Assembly (NCBI GenBank): GCA_037447655.1
Contig: JBBHKE010000144.1
Coordinates: forward strand, 62,001 to 126,000
DNA from: Zygnema cylindricum
Lineage: Eukaryota > Streptophyta > Zygnematophyceae > Zygnematales > Zygnemataceae
DNA: 64,000 nucleotides
Direction: 5' to 3'
This document shows positions 1 to 12,600 of this stretch, piece by piece. Both the position numbers and the translations under genes were made by a program. The number at the start of each line of letters is the position of its first letter. Position 1 is the stretch's first letter. The notes beneath the pieces were generated by a model that saw nothing but the letters and a program-made list of their open reading frames with translations, was not told where the DNA came from and searched no databases.

Positions 1-134
1 AGTTCGTTGAGTTACAAGTTCATGGGGCTGTACCCTAAGGGCGTTTTCGCAAAAAATACACAACCTAAAAACAACACATATTTTCGATGTAGATCATGAT
101 GATCAAGATTGCACAAAAAAAACGTTTTTAAAGG

Positions 135-340
135 TACATCGTGAATCGCTATTAGCGTTATGAAATAATTAGGGTTGAAAAACAATTAGCGTTATTGACG
201 CTAATTGGGACTTTGGGGATTTTCAAGTGAATCATTGACTCTAATTGGGAATTTGGGGTTTTCCAAAATATAATTAAAAATTAAATTTGAGAATTTTGGT
301 CAAAATTTGGGGGGGCCAAAATATCGTTATTCACGGTGTA
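135..340. repeat. MITE-A copy (TA-flanked inverted-repeat element)
   Basis: The left end reads TACATCGTGAATCGCTATTAG and the right end, on the other strand, reads TACACCGTGAATAACGATAT, giving about 20-bp imperfect terminal inverted repeats. The inside is AT-rich, repeats the phrase CTAATTGGGA and has no coding capacity. The same ends recur at 5718, 20330, 20442, 34048 and 44915, which supports a real family. The only target duplication visible is TA. Superfamily assignment (Tc1/mariner-like) is inference. Confidence 0.6.
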
Positions 341-1559
341 GTAGACATGGGTAAAGGTCTACATAAATACCAAGAGATTTTTTATGAGACACACAAGTCG
401 GACTCCTCTAACATTCCACTAATTTTGGCACGTATGCTAAGTGAAAATAATAATCCTGTTCTAATCCTCGGAAATGGCAAAGAACCACGTTGATCTTGTT
501 TTTTTTCACATGTTTGCAATGGCAACCCTCTAGGGTGAACATATTCTCATGAGATACCAACATCACCCCAATAATTACTCAACTTGTCCAAGCGTACATA
601 GTAAAAAAAATATCTTTATGGTATACAAGATATCAATAAATAAAACGTTGTTTTATGAACGTAGATTTCAATCCATTGTTGCACATATGATTGAGTATCT
701 TTTTGTCACATCGTGGTATACAAAGTAACCAAGCATAAAACCTCGTTGTCGGAACATACTTTTCACTCCGCTGTTGCGAAACCTATAACTGGTTTTTATT
801 TTGAGCACGTTGTAGATTCCCGATACCCGTTATATTTCCCTTTGAAAGGTTTTTGACTTTTGTAGAATGAGTCACTCCACAACGCGTTGTCTATCCAAAT
901 GTGGTAAGACCTCGGTTTGGGCGTTAGCGTCGTTGGAGTGCATTGAGCTCGTTTCGAAGAGGATCAAACAAAGGTTATATTTTAACAGATATGCATGTAG
1001 GATGAGCTTCTATATATGGCTATTTAAGGAACTTGAGGGTCCCACTACCCCAAGCATATTTTCGAGGGGTAATCTTTGTACGCAAAATTCTACCAACTCA
1101 TCAGCTTAAAGATCAACTTAGGAATGATTCTCACAACTAGTTTGAGGTGGATTAAACAATTCTCAATCAATATCGATGATTCACGTGGGAATCGGAAACC
1201 TTCGTCCGATAAACATATAGCGTGAGCATTGTAGTTGGACAACACTTTATAGAGAAAAACGTTTGGCACAATTTGAACCCCTATGGAGGAATTAATATTA
1301 ATTCAATTTAATGGCAAAAGTGCTCGATCATAACAATTAGGCAAAGGTTGGCCTTCCTACTAGTGGGAAGAAGCTTAAAAAAAATTAAGCATTATAGATA
1401 AACCACCTCGAGAATGGAGAACACGTGTAATGTTGGGTCAGTTTCCCTTCGAATGAAGTTTTCACCCTGTCACAAGTCGATAAATTTTGTAATAGATGTT
1501 TGATGAGTAATTATTTATTATTGAATAAACTTACGTTCGTATCCTATAACAATAGTAAG
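341..1559. other. Intergenic, no recognised feature
   Basis: Short open frames exist here but none resembles a known protein, and codon content looks random. Integrase and LTR pieces of the decayed gypsy element to the right may extend into this stretch, but nothing can be identified. Confidence 0.5.
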
Positions 1560-3020
1560 TGGTGGAGACTGTCTTTTTTTGTCCAATTAACACTATTATT
1601 GGAAATTATTCACGTACGTGTCTCAATCGATGTCTATGACCAAATAGGCGTTTCCCATATCTACAACATTATCCACTATTGCAACAGGATTTTAGTCTTA
1701 CCGATCAACGTCTCATCTATTTTGCTCGTCGTGAAGGCATCGTCACCTTTTTGACATCCCATAATATTCTCTTGCCAACTCCGAAAACACATTTTCATAT
1801 AAAATACAAATATCCCCACCAAAAAGTTTTATATTTGTAATATCATTTTGGCAAGCACTGTGAACCCTATTGAAATTTAACCATCGTTGGCATTCAGACC
1901 TTGATATCATGCACTTTGACATGGTCTAGGTTTCGACTGAGTCCAACCAACTTTTTATGGATTTTGCTAGTCGACTGAACAAAATATAATTTGTGTTCTT
2001 TCGATATAAAACCCCACTTTTTTAGCTTATCTACAAGTTTTTCTTTTTCCAAAATCCATTTTAAAGGTGAGTGGTTTTAATTAGCATGAATTGAACTTTA
2101 TAAAGGTAGGACCGAAAATGTTGAATAGCCTACAGTACAACGAATGTTTTCCTAAGGTAACTGTTGTTAGAGGATTGCGCTTTATTATTTCTCACACAAG
2201 TGTTGGCCACCCGATACTCGGCACTAGAAACATCTTTTTGGGCTTGTAATTCTGTGAAACCATATATATTTCAATATGTAATAAAAAAAAACGACCTTGG
2301 TGGTTAAAGATTTTTAGTGTTGGGTGCTCTTTTAAAGCGTCATTCGATGCTTTCAATGATTCCCTTGACTCCTCCCTCAAAATCCATTCCTTAACCCTTC
2401 TAAATAAAAAGGCTTGGAGTTGCACTTTGCTACAAGACATTGGTATACACCTAGGGTAATGAATTTGGGAATCCCAAAAAAATCGGAAGCCCCAAAATAT
2501 TTATGTGTAAGGGCAAGGCGTCCTACGCAAAGACTTTCAGCTTGTGGGTTTAAAGGTTTGAGGATCTCTTAGTGCCCCATATAAAATAACTTATATACTT
2601 TGAATAATAACTACACTGGGTAGCATTTTAGTTTTTACAACGCCTCAATCACCTTTTGAATGGGTTTTTTTTTTTAAATGTGACAAAAAAAAACAATAAT
2701 GTATTTGATATAACACTGAGCATGACCCCGAATAAGACTTTGTTCATAGTTACTTCCAGAGGATATTTGTCTAACCGAAAGGCAAATAAAGCCATTCATA
2801 AAATTTATAGTTCACTCAAAAATAGATTATCCGCAATGCATGTGATATGGTGTAACATAATGAAACAAAGTTATCTTCTCGTAAAGGAATAAAATACTTA
2901 TTAGACATTGTGGCTTGGTTAAGGGCTCGATAGTCTACACACATCCGGTAATTTATTCTCTGCTTATAGGAGTCTTTTATTATATATTTCAGGAAAAAGG
3001 TAATTAAAGCAAACATATGG
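1560..3020 (-). mobile_element. Decayed Ty3/gypsy polyprotein (RT, RNase H, integrase remnant)
   Basis: Reading the minus strand downward, the first recognisable piece (about 2,960-2,860) has the Ty3/gypsy reverse transcriptase phrase CVDYRALNQATMSNKYFIPL. RNase H-like text follows at 2,440-2,190, then AIQHFRSYLYKVQF near 2,110-2,070, which matches the gypsy RNase H phrase around AIQHFRPYLYG, and KEKLVDKLKKWGF-like text near 2,040-2,000. A weaker stretch at 1,740-1,600 could be the zinc-binding head of integrase. Order and strand match a gypsy pol gene. Stops and frameshifts separate every block and the YxDD core is not found, so this is an old non-functional copy. No LTRs could be placed. 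Confidence 0.65.
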
Positions 3021-5717
3021 AGTCATTTACTCTTTTTACATGTGCGACATCCACTAGCTTTATACTGTTGTTTTGACCACAACTATTTATGTGTGACTAA
3101 AAACATTGTTTCCACCAATTTTGTTGTCGTTTTATATATTACCTCAATCATAAACATATATTCTTTAGAAAATCCCATTTCTTCATTCGACCATCTAAAT
3201 TTGTCCATATTTTGAAAAACCTCATATATTTGCCCTTTCTCTTATTTCGTACCCAATCACTTTTGCTCAAGACTAATATCGGAAATGCTTTTAAATTAAG
3301 TTCGCTAGTCAAATGTCGATCGCGTGTCCTAAAAGACTTCCCTGTACTCGCAAAACACATTTTCATATACTATGTGTATTTAATTGTTCCCCTAACGGTT
3401 ATTTCCCCCATCTCCCCATATAATAAAAATTGAATAATTTTCGATTTCTTTTAGGATTAAGTAAAGTGCTCGTATCAAATGTATTAGACATTTGTAAAGA
3501 AATCATTAGGAGATGGTTTTGGAAAATTTCTTACGCAAAATTAATATTAAACTGCAAACGGATGGCGTGCTGGTCCATGTGTGGGCGCAAAATTTGGCCG
3601 AACCATAGGGTTGTATTGGTGTCCGTCCATTATGTTTTAGCGTGCTCGTGGTCTTATCCAAGCAAACTTTCTCATGATTCGTGGTCGTGTCTATATTTAT
3701 GTCTAGTTTTTTAACGTGATACACATATCTCGTTTGATAAACAACTTAAGTTAAGATAACTTCATTTGGTTTTAATATCCGGTCACATCCCATAAGGGTT
3801 TGTCTTCGGCTTTGGTTAACGACGTACAATCAAGACCTTTATCCAAATCAACAATGAATGGTGGGCCACCTTTAAAGTTGTACAATATTTGAACCTTTGG
3901 TGGTATTAGATTTGTCCAATTTGCTTGTACTGAGTGTACTCATAAACTTATTAGGGTCACAACCGCCGAGAACTTGCCAACCTAGTAATCTCTCATCGAG
4001 AAGAAGGTGAAAAAAACCCATTTTACAACGTCTTTGGAGGAGGTGGCGTGCTTGTGACACATAATTATATTAATATTATGTAGTCTCTCGATTAAAAAAA
4101 CCTCAAGCAATCTAGTTATGGGAGACATTGTGAGTGTCTCAACCAAAACAATAAAAGTATGGTCTAATATAAAAAGAAATAAAAAAAATAATGCATATAT
4201 GATTATGAATGAACTCGCAAATTTAGCCCCTACGTCTTGTTCTTACTTGTTTCCTCTTATAGCGCGTCCAATCTCAAATTGTAAGAATGAATGTGGAACA
4301 AATGCCAAACAGGTGGTATGATGCAAATGGAGAATTTGGAAGATAATAAAGATGGTGATAATAGATGTAAAAGTCTCTCATTATTATGAAACCAAAGCTA
4401 GAAAAATCGATGAGCCTTCCCCTAAATAAGTTATGTTGGATTATAGTTCCAAAAGTCTTAATGGCAAAAGATAATCGGATGTTTAATAAAACCACTACTC
4501 GACAACACTTCGATCAAATAGGTTTCATTTGGGTTAAAGTCCCTCTTTAAAACTGCACATTTTGCTACGTAGCGGGATTTTACATGTGTCAGACCTACCT
4601 TTCAGGACCTCGAACAACCATTCAATCAATGATTGCAAAAAATATGCATGCTTCTACGCTGAGCATATATTCAATCCGTATGACAATTATATTTCCCCTC
4701 GCTCGTAGAACTCGACACATTTTCGAGGTGGGTATGTCATATGCAACCCGCTTTTAGGCTACTATGAATTTGAGTAAGAGGTTTCGACATAACATCAATG
4801 TTTTGTAGTGAGAGAGTGTTTATGAAAAGAATCTGCTTTCGCCCCCCATAGTAGATAAAACTGTTGATGCCCAATCTTGCATTTACACTTAAAATCGTAG
4901 AGCGCGATGTTGTGAACGCGTCGGTCTTGATCACGGGCTAAGCCAAAGAATCTTCGAACAAAGTTTTTGTAGCAACATCCTGCTCGAAAGTTGAAGAGTC
5001 GTTTCTACTTTGTCCTTTATGCACGAGGGAGTTCTCCTAATGGAGGAGGTTCTCCTAGTAGAGGAGCAACTCCTCCGAGCACCTTCCTTGTGTTTCACAT
5101 CCGCGAGGTGTGAATCATTTTGGAACGAGTGTTAATGTGGGCGCAACTCACCATCCCAATTATATTATATACCCCCCCCCCCTCCCCCCTTGTCTCTTGG
5201 TTAGGTGTCTAGTTGGGCATGACGCTATGGGTTGTGATGAAAAGTTGTAGTAATTTAGAATCAATATAAGGTGAAACTTTATAATTATTGGGGGGTTAAG
5301 GGCTCGAAATGCTTCAACTGTTGCCTTTGTGGTCATTGATGGCACAAAAGGCATCGTGTATTGTTATCGGACAGTGAGGAGTCCCCATGTTTCGCTCTTT
5401 AACCAACAAAAATTATCGCCAATATTTATCGGCTTGGAGGGGATGTCCATATGAAAATACGGTACACAAATAAAGTACAAAATGAGTATTGAGATATAGT
5501 GACCGGGGTGGCCGTCGAGGGCTTTTGGAAAATTTTTCAAAATCCATTCCTTTGCACAATAAGTACTGTAGTTTACGTCAAAAATATCGATAATTTATCG
5601 TGACACATAGGAAATGTAGCGCTGGTTTGTAGTTAATGATTGAGCTCTATATCAATTATCGGTATGTCAAAACAAGTACAAATTGGCTATTGTCAAATGG
5701 CTACCGATACACAACAC
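3021..5717. other. Intergenic; may hold gag/protease remains of the gypsy copy
   Basis: This stretch lies upstream of the gypsy RT on its strand, where gag and protease would be expected, but no zinc knuckle or protease motif can be read. A C-rich run lies near 5,170-5,188. An 18-bp unit beginning GTTCTCCTA is repeated twice at 5,031-5,066. No gene recognised. Confidence 0.4.
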
Positions 5718-5920
5718 TACACTGCTCAATGTTCTTAGCATTAAAGATTTATTAGTGTTAATGCGAAATTATAATTAATAATACTAGGTTAGTGCAAGGA
5801 GACACGGCATATTGTAATCCAAGTCCTTAAATAATGCTGTTAACTCTGCTTTGTGATTTTTGGCCAAGAAAAGTCGCGACTGAATTAGTGTTATCAACAC
5901 TAATAACGATGAGCGGTGTA
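5718..5920. repeat. MITE-A copy
   Basis: The left end is TACACTGCTCAATGTTCTTAG; the right end read on the minus strand is TACACCGCTCATCGTTATTAG, an imperfect terminal inverted repeat of about 21 bp. The interior, with a phrase like GAGACACGGCA, is shared with the copy starting at 32,982. Non-coding. Confidence 0.6.
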
Positions 5921-6425
5921 CTGTAGCAATTATCCACACTTTTTAATTTTGCTACGGAGTCGTCCAAAGATCTTTTGACAATTACGTGGGACACATTGCA
6001 TCAGCCATCGTCCACAGTGGGCCGATGAGCGTCCATTTTCAATCCGATACGCTTCGATATGCATCACAAGTGAACCCTCCTAGCAGAGACGAGTGTTGAA
6101 GTAAGTATGGAGTCCATGACGTTTCATGCCTGTCGATCTCAATAACATAGCTCCTTGTTTTTCTGTTCCTCCTCTTTCGTTGCTGTCCCGGGCTCATGTA
6201 TGGTGAGTTTTTCTACGTTTATTACTTCAGAACACTTTTTTCTTGATCGCCTGTCTCTTCTAAGAAACTGTATCTCCTGTTTGCTTTTTGCCCCTGATGA
6301 TCCCAAGCTTTTTTTTTGTACTGGAGAGAGGTCGCAGTTGGCTTGTTCAGTGAGTTTCTGAAACCCGAATCAATTCTCGATTTCACAGAGATAAGCATCC
6401 ACAACTGTCGTGGCTTTCGGCAGCA
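5921..6425 (+). other. Presumed 5' flank and 5' UTR of the NERD1-like gene
   Basis: Intergenic DNA leading to the start codon at 6,426. It becomes pyrimidine-rich from about 6,150, as is common for plant leaders. No convincing TATA box or other promoter element was identified. Confidence 0.35.
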
Positions 6426-6581
6426 ATGAGGAAACGCGATTTAGGAATCTTGATCCTATCAGTTTTTTCGGTTTTCATCTCTTTTCAAGTACGTTATCTT
6501 TCTGTTGGCTTGTAGCTTGCGGGCCAGAATAGAACCACACCGTCTCTCTCTCATTTCCCTCTTCCGTCCTGTCTGTCTCTC

Positions 6582-6653
<72 letters not shown>

Positions 6654-9600
6654 TTTCTATTTCTCTCTCCCTCCTTCCCTCCCTCCCCGCTCTCTCTCCC
6701 CTCTTCCCTCTCCTGCCTGCTATTGTTTTCCTTCGCTTTCTCATTTTCTTCTTAGTATCCAGATCTTCTTTTACCTTGTTGTGCAACCCTTGTCTATCAT
6801 TGGTACTTGCTAATGGTTCTATCAGATTCCCCCCTCGCTTCTTTCAGCTCCTTCCAGAAGAGTATTGGAAATCTGTACAGTTAGTGTAGTTACATGGAAT
6901 CGCTCATTGCTCAGACCATATTCCTTTTCGTATGTAGCTCTGACGTCACACTATCTTTCCTTCTTAAGTTCGTCGCATTCTTTTTTGCAGCATGAGGGCT
7001 CGTTCTCGTTTAAAGAGGGATTCTATTATCCACTGGATGAAAGCAACAACCCTGTTGAACATGATTCCGACATTGTTCCACCACCTGTAGTGGTGGACCT
7101 AAATGGAGACGGCCACAGCGAGATTGTCCTCGCCACACATGATGCCAAGTTACAGGTAAAGTAGACCCTGGTAAATTTCTTAAATCCATTGTATTACAAG
7201 AATATTAATTTCACACTGACATTTTAATGCCCTAAATTCTTTCACAGTGGGCCACTATTCCTCATCCTGGAAAGTTATGCACTGTCACTTCCAGTTTCAG
7301 TTTCAACAGCATGTCGGGCATAAATGCTGGAAAGTATAAAAGCCCGTAGAGGCAGGCTTGTTTAGTCCTTTGGAACTCATACTCCATAACCTAGCAGTAT
7401 GGCTCAGGCATTTTTCAAGATGCTCTTGCCACAAAAGAAAATAATGTATTGAACCGCCAGCTGCATTAGTTTTCAGTACTTAGATGTGAATTGTCTGGGT
7501 ATTCTGGGTCAGGTTATCTTAAATGGTGGGTTTTTTTTTTTTGTTCAACGGGAGGGGAGATTTTCAGTCAATTTACAGAGACAACACACAAGGTAGCAGT
7601 TATGTGGATGTTTACACCACTTATCTCACCTACCAAAAAGTAGCAAACCAAAGGAATTAGATAAAAAAAAAAATGTATGGGATAACTTGGAGGATTGGCG
7701 AAAGTTCAGGGAAATATTCATCAGTTTCTAGTGGTATCCCGGATTTTGCATTATGTGATGTCTGTAATCCGAATGATCGTAGCATAGTCAGTGTCAGGGG
7801 CATTCCAATACGAGCTCAAGCAAGTTCCGGGCATGCTAAAACAACCAGGTCCCTTAGGTCCCTTAGTTTTATATGAGTGGGGAGAGTAGGTGTTGTATAT
7901 TTGGGAAGTGTTGTAAACGTGAAAAAATCTTCTTTGAAATCACTGCTACCTTCTCTGATTTACATTCGGTAGGGATCACGACATTTGCACTATATGAAAA
8001 TTTATTTGGATGTTAATGCGATAATTTTCTGTATATTTATAAAATACATATTGCCATGTAGATTGTCATCATTATCTGACAAGGCTCGCAACGGTCTCTA
8101 TGTTTTCTATTACCATCAGATGTTAACCACAGAGATTTTTGTACTTACGCTCTTTCTCTTGTATGATTCTTAAGATTCCTGCAATTGTAAATTCTTTGAA
8201 TGTTTGGTAGAATTCAACCAAATGTAAAATTTTCTGATGATCATTTCAGTACTTTCAAAAGGGCCGACTAAATATGCAAAGGACTCATAATGGAACTTTG
8301 GAACAAGTTTAGAGATGTTACAACCGAGAAATTTTGCCATTGATGGTTCAAAGTGCTTGTCGAACTTGTGTCTCAACTGCAGTTCTCTCCCTATTAGTCA
8401 AAATTATGCAACCCATTTACGCAGAAACAAATTGGCGGGTGCAAGAGAATTGAGTTAACATGCTGGGTTTTCAACTTCTCTTCCTCTTCATAAGATTTTT
8501 TTAAGGATTGTTGTTCTTTGAAATCAACAGTTTTTACACGATCCATGGGTCTTGAATTGATCAACATTATGAATTTGCATATTTCAAATCAATGACTTCA
8601 ACCCCCAACATTCCCCTAAAATTGTGAACATGGATATCTATGGGCTCAAGTGCATATGGAAATGGTTGTTATTGGTTCTAGACTTTCTTCTGTTGTCTGT
8701 TCATTGCTAAGATTGTCTAACATGACAAATTACTTTCATGCTTTAGGCAATCATGGAAGCATTATCGTGATTGTATACCTTGGCTTAAAAAATAAGAAGT
8801 CTTTAAAGGTGAACTGACACGGTATTCAGGCACCAACGCTTGAGTATACATGCTGAATCCAACCATGTACAGGGGTCTTATTGAATTATACCGGTTCCTT
8901 ATAAAAAAGAAAAGTATTTACCAATGCATAAAAATTGTTGTTGTTTTGCAATCACAATGAAGACCTACAATGCAGGCACATTAGCACCGGTAATTCATTT
9001 CTTTAAGGCAGAAAGATGAATGAGTCATTTTCTTTTACATTTTAGGGGGAACTTGAACAGTGACCAACTGTAGACGGAAGAACTAAGAACTATGATTTGA
9101 ATAATGATGAATATTCCCACAATCCACTTTTTGTATGTTGTTAGAGTCATGGAATTATGTTTATTTACTTAGTCAAGGAAAATTACTGCGTCTATTTGCA
9201 ATGTGATTTCAGTGGCAACCATATTCAGACATGTTTTGACTGCATTTATGTATTCATTCTTTTTATGCATAGGATTCAGAAGTACTGCTTTATGCACTGT
9301 CGATACTCTGAATGATCTACAATGTTGTTTTCCTCTCTCGCACCCTCTTTCCTTCCTTACTCCCCCTCCCCTTTTTTCTCTCTCGCCCTCCTTCTCGCCA
9401 CTGCTCCCCCCAACCTTTCCTCACCTCCCTCCAACACCCTCCCTTCCTCCACACCAGGTATTCGATGCAGGTGTGCATCATCTTGACGACTCCTTTAAGG
9501 ACGCCCATCTTCTGGCAGATACCTCCATGCTGCCTGCGCAGGTTCGAGTGGCCACGGGGAGACAGCCTGTGGCTCTCGCTGCAGGGTATTTGGATGCACC

Positions 9601-12600
9601 TGTGACTAAAAATGGAAAGAAGGTTCGGAGAAAAGCGGTTATTGTGGTGGTCACAGCTGGATGGTCGATCTTGTGCTACGACCACAACCTCAAGCTTTTG
9701 TGGGAAAACAATGTCCAAGTACAGTCCTTTTTTGCCCTTTGTGGTTTTGTGAGATGGCTTTGGGGATGAAGCTGCTTTGGGGAAGTCGTGGAATTGGGCT
9801 GGGTGTTTAGGAAGTGTCATCTATTATGGGAAAGCAAAGTAAAGATAAGATGGCTTAGTGTTTGTATCAGGAACTAGTGCAAGACGAGAGAGACGTGAAG
9901 GGACAGCAAGATCTCTTGTGGAAAAAGAACGTACATTCTGATGTTGTTAGAGTCTTGCCCTTTATTGTCAATGCATCAGAATTTCTGCAGTTGCGTAATG
10001 TGATGTGTAAGAAGAATGATTTGAAATGGCAGTGCAATTGTTGTTGGAGAATAAGAGAAAAGTAGTGTCACTGGTAATTCTGAAGCAGAAAGATAAAGCC
10101 GTTAAGTAGACTTTTCCAACCCCAAATGTTTTACTGACAGGAAACAATTGCGTGAATGTTGGAAAAATCTGTTTACAAAGTCGTAAAACGAGCAAGCCAT
10201 GCTCCCATGAAAGTATCATGGATTTTCTTTTAGGATGTATTCTGAAACATTTTTATATTGGTTATGGAAGTAACAGGAAAACTTTCCCCATGGCTCGAGA
10301 CATAAAGAAGTGGCTATTTTGATTGGCAACCAGACCATGAGACATGGAGACCGAGGGTTTGTACTTGTTGGAGGCAGCATGGAAGTTCATCCTGAGGTTC
10401 GAATCTCATCTTAACATGTGCTTGCAAAAAAAGCCAAATGTTAGAATTGTCTGCTTAGCCTCCCTCATTGGATGTTCGACCATGTATTTTAGGTTGAAGC
10501 CGTAAAATGTCCGAGCCAAAACCATTAGATGTTTTTATGTTTTACCCCTCGGTTCAACTGTTTGAACTAATTCAACCCAATTTTTCTTTTCTGTTTCTTT
10601 GCCTCACTGTCGTCTTAATCGAAGGGTTAACTTTGAAGATGGTGCTTACTTAACGTTGAAGATAATGTTCACTTGTTTGAGATTTATTTGCTTAACAAAA
10701 ATTACCAGAACCACGGGAAAGGTGTAGAAATGTAAAGGGAATTTCTGAAAGCTGATGCACATTCGTCTCATATACTGTAATGTCCACCCTGTTGAACTCG
10801 ACACCTGTTTTTTCAGCTTGTTCGTATTGAGCTTTACTCCGTGTCATTTATGCAGTTTGACCTTGTGTGAATGGGGTTTTACTACAAAATTGAACTATGT
10901 GAATACATATGATAAAACTCATGTAACTTTATTTCGTAACACCCAAAAAGTTATATCAAAAAGGCGACAAAGCCAACTGTAAGTGCAACATTTGTCGGAT
11001 GAAGCAACGCATTGATTCCAGCGAAATCTCAATCGGGTGGCTAATGCTAGAGTTTTTATAAAATTTAGGTGAATTTAGCAATGGCACAGTAAACTATTTG
11101 CAGCCAAGTAGCTGACGGTGTTAGGTGACCTGAATCTTTTCTGAGGTGATTCGAGATCGGCAGTCGCCCCAAATTTGGAAATTTTTGTTTTTTGAACTTC
11201 TTGCTGCTATTAAAGATGTTGAAATATAACCTGAAATAATATTGAACTCGTTGAACTCCACAACAATGCAATTTATTTCAGTTTGACAGGGTGGACACTA
11301 CTGTAGCTATTCCCCACCAGGATATAATACAAGCATCATTGGTATTTTTTTTTGAATCTGATATTCTTTTCCTGTTAAAATTTATGACAGTGAAATTAAT
11401 CATTGATGCAGCTATTCTATGTCTTAGAGAATATAGAATTCTGTCTCAGTCGGCGTGATTTTACCTTGTTGGATCGAGAGCAGTTCATAACAGTCAAACT
11501 GGAGAAGATAACTATGAGTTTTTTTTTTTAGCTTTATGTTTCTTCGGTGATTTAGTGCTATTTTTCTCTCTTTCTATGTACACAGCGCTTCATTGACCCC
11601 TTTGAGGAGGAGGACGAATTGGAGTATGAAAGTCAGAGGCATCGTCGACAAGCTGAGAAGGAAGAAGTATGCAAAAGCTGAAATTTATACTTCACATTAA
11701 TGCAGCTCTCCCTTTTCTTTTCCGTCCCTCACCCCCTATCCTCCCCATCCTCCCTCCCTCTTGTATTTTTGTGTTTGTGGGTGTCTGTATATGTTACATG
11801 TGGGCCACACAGGGTTTTGCTCTTGCATCTAGTATGCTTTTATAAAACATTTTTGGCTTTCCTTTATTTATTGTATACAAATTACAATTCCCTTTTTATC
11901 CGTGTTTATGAATGTGACCTTATGCCTGGCGCACTTTTCCTAACTTTTTATCATAGGACCTCTAAGTTTTGCAGTTTGTAGGCCATTTTGGTTGTTGCAA
12001 TTTCATTTGAAAAGGTGATAAATGTGTCAAATTTTTGGGCATGCAGAAACTTGAAGATGTGAGCGATGGTAAAGCGGGTATGAAGGAGAGACACTTTTCG
12101 TATTATGCATATAATGGGGTCAATGGAGATCTTAGGTGGAAACATGATAGCAAGGTGAGACCAGGGACAAGTGTGTGTGCTTTTTCTATTTGGAAGAAGG
12201 ATATAGTGGTGAAGATTCTGATGTGCTTGTCCACTTTCACCACCTGTAGCAATAATGGAATTATGGGAGTGTTGGGTAGTTTTGTTTGGTTTCGCAGGGT
12301 TTCCTATATAGAGCTATACAACAATATTGACTAACATCTACAGTACATATTCATTTGACAAGTGATGGATAAATGCTTGGTTGGCAAATATTCTGCCACC
12401 GAAGCTGCACACAGTAGTCAGTCTACTCTCGTGATTATGAGTGAAGTGAGCAATTTGCAATTTGTTTAGATCCTTGTATGTACGTACATTTCTTATAATA
12501 AGATGAACACCCTTTATGCTAAGACTCCGACTTGGACTTACCATAGACCATCTCCTGCAATGTAACAAAGAGGTTGTCAGTTATCGATTTTTACTCGACA

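Noticed and set aside
6475-6813. Roughly 100-codon open frames on both strands over the CT run
   Set aside because: Microsatellite DNA without stops; it is intron 1 of NERD1.
10380-10412. GGTTCGAATC, identical to a tRNA T-loop / B box
   Set aside because: It spans the end of NERD1 exon 4 and its donor; no tRNA arms or A box can be folded around it.
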